Below, piece by piece: positions 18,890-19,062 of a stretch of DNA of 19,062 nt. Both the position numbers and the translations under genes were made by a program. Numbering within the stretch: the stretch's first letter is position 1; every line of letters starts with the position of its first letter. The stretch is from Auxenochlorella pyrenoidosa. Lineage: Eukaryota > Chlorophyta > Trebouxiophyceae > Chlorellales > Chlorellaceae. Where the stretch lies: contig KQ482053.1 in assembly GCA_001430745.1 (NCBI GenBank), forward strand, positions 725,485 through 744,546, in the 5' to 3' direction. The notes below the pieces were generated by a model that saw nothing but the letters and a program-made list of their open reading frames with translations, was not told where the DNA came from and did not search any database.

Positions 18890-18896
18890 TCAGCGG
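18776..18896 (-). repeat. 28-29 bp tandem array overlapping the stop codon of the right-edge gene
   Basis: TCAGC recurs at 18776, 18805, 18834, 18862 and 18890, with spacings 29, 29, 28 and 28. The first two units are the most alike. On the minus strand each unit presents TGA or near it; the copy at 18890-18892 is the predicted stop codon and the others fall in the 3' UTR. Confidence 0.75.
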
Positions 18897-19062
18897 CCGG
18901 TCACCTTGAGGAAGGAGTCCACCAGGGCGCGCACCACCCGGGCGGTGATGCTGCCGCCAAACAGCTCTGTGGCCAGCGTGGACAGCAGGCGGTACTGGTG
19001 GTCCCTGCCCTGGAAGGGCTCGCCTGCCGGAGTGGTAGAGGGTGGGGTGTGGGGTTGGGGGA
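18890..19062 (-). CDS. C-terminal exon of an unrecognised protein, 5' part beyond right edge
   Basis: An acceptor (ctccggcag) leads into exon 19023-18890. It encodes a 43-residue C-terminus including QYRLLSTLATELF, then SITARVVRALVDSFLKV, and ends in TGR and TGA. It enters in phase 1. The segment is amphipathic and helical, with regular Leu/Val spacing. Codon use favours G or C at third positions, as in the neighbouring genes. I do not recognise the family from this tail. The gene is convergent with the dehydrogenase gene. Confidence 0.65.
   Translation of the reverse strand, partial: PQPHTPPSTTPAGEPFQGRDHQYRLLSTLATELFGGSITARVVRALVDSFLKVTGR

Noticed and set aside
18776..18896. Spaced repeats as a CRISPR array
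   Set aside because: Units are contiguous and diverged, without unique spacers, and the DNA is eukaryotic in gene structure.

Overview
The window looks like nuclear DNA of a green alga, most likely a trebouxiophyte such as a Chlorella relative (inference). It is GC-rich. Genes are cut into many short exons by introns of about 100-300 bp with CTGCAG-type acceptors. The proteins are rich in Ala, Pro and Gly. UGUAA, the usual chlorophyte poly(A) signal, follows two of the predicted stop codons. I see no bacterial operons, rRNA, tRNA, CRISPR array or recognisable transposon coding region. Exons were assembled by eye from splice consensus, reading-frame phase and protein resemblance, so boundaries are predictions.

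Layout. (1) From the left edge to about 8.73 kb, minus strand: a long gene of at least 18 exons. Its N-terminal third is acidic and Ala/Pro-rich; the rest is charged coiled coil. It runs off the left edge and I do not recognise its family. (2) 9.31-10.26 kb, minus: a small four-exon gene for a hydrophilic protein of about 86 residues, whose first exon holds only four codons. (3) 10.70-13.48 kb, minus: a nine-exon gene for a PP2A B''-type regulatory subunit of the TON2/FASS/PPP2R3C class. (4) 14.50-18.36 kb, plus: a thirteen-exon short-chain dehydrogenase/reductase with intact TGxxxGxG, NAG and YxxxK motifs. (5) At the right edge, minus: the last exon of an unrecognised protein, convergent with the dehydrogenase gene.

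The TON2 and dehydrogenase genes are divergent and separated by about 1 kb. The three minus genes to the left of 13.5 kb are head to tail. Nothing indicates that these genes form one pathway.

The unusual signal lies in gene architecture. Five or six of about 40 predicted introns have GC-AG ends. Many introns hold local duplications, and some of these copy a splice junction or, at 18.9 kb, a stop codon. There is a perfect 30-bp-arm hairpin inside a dehydrogenase intron and an imperfect inverted repeat of about 290 bp inside a coiled-coil-gene intron. Two acceptors have polypyrimidine tracts of pure poly-C. I did not find a clear new defence or enzymatic system.
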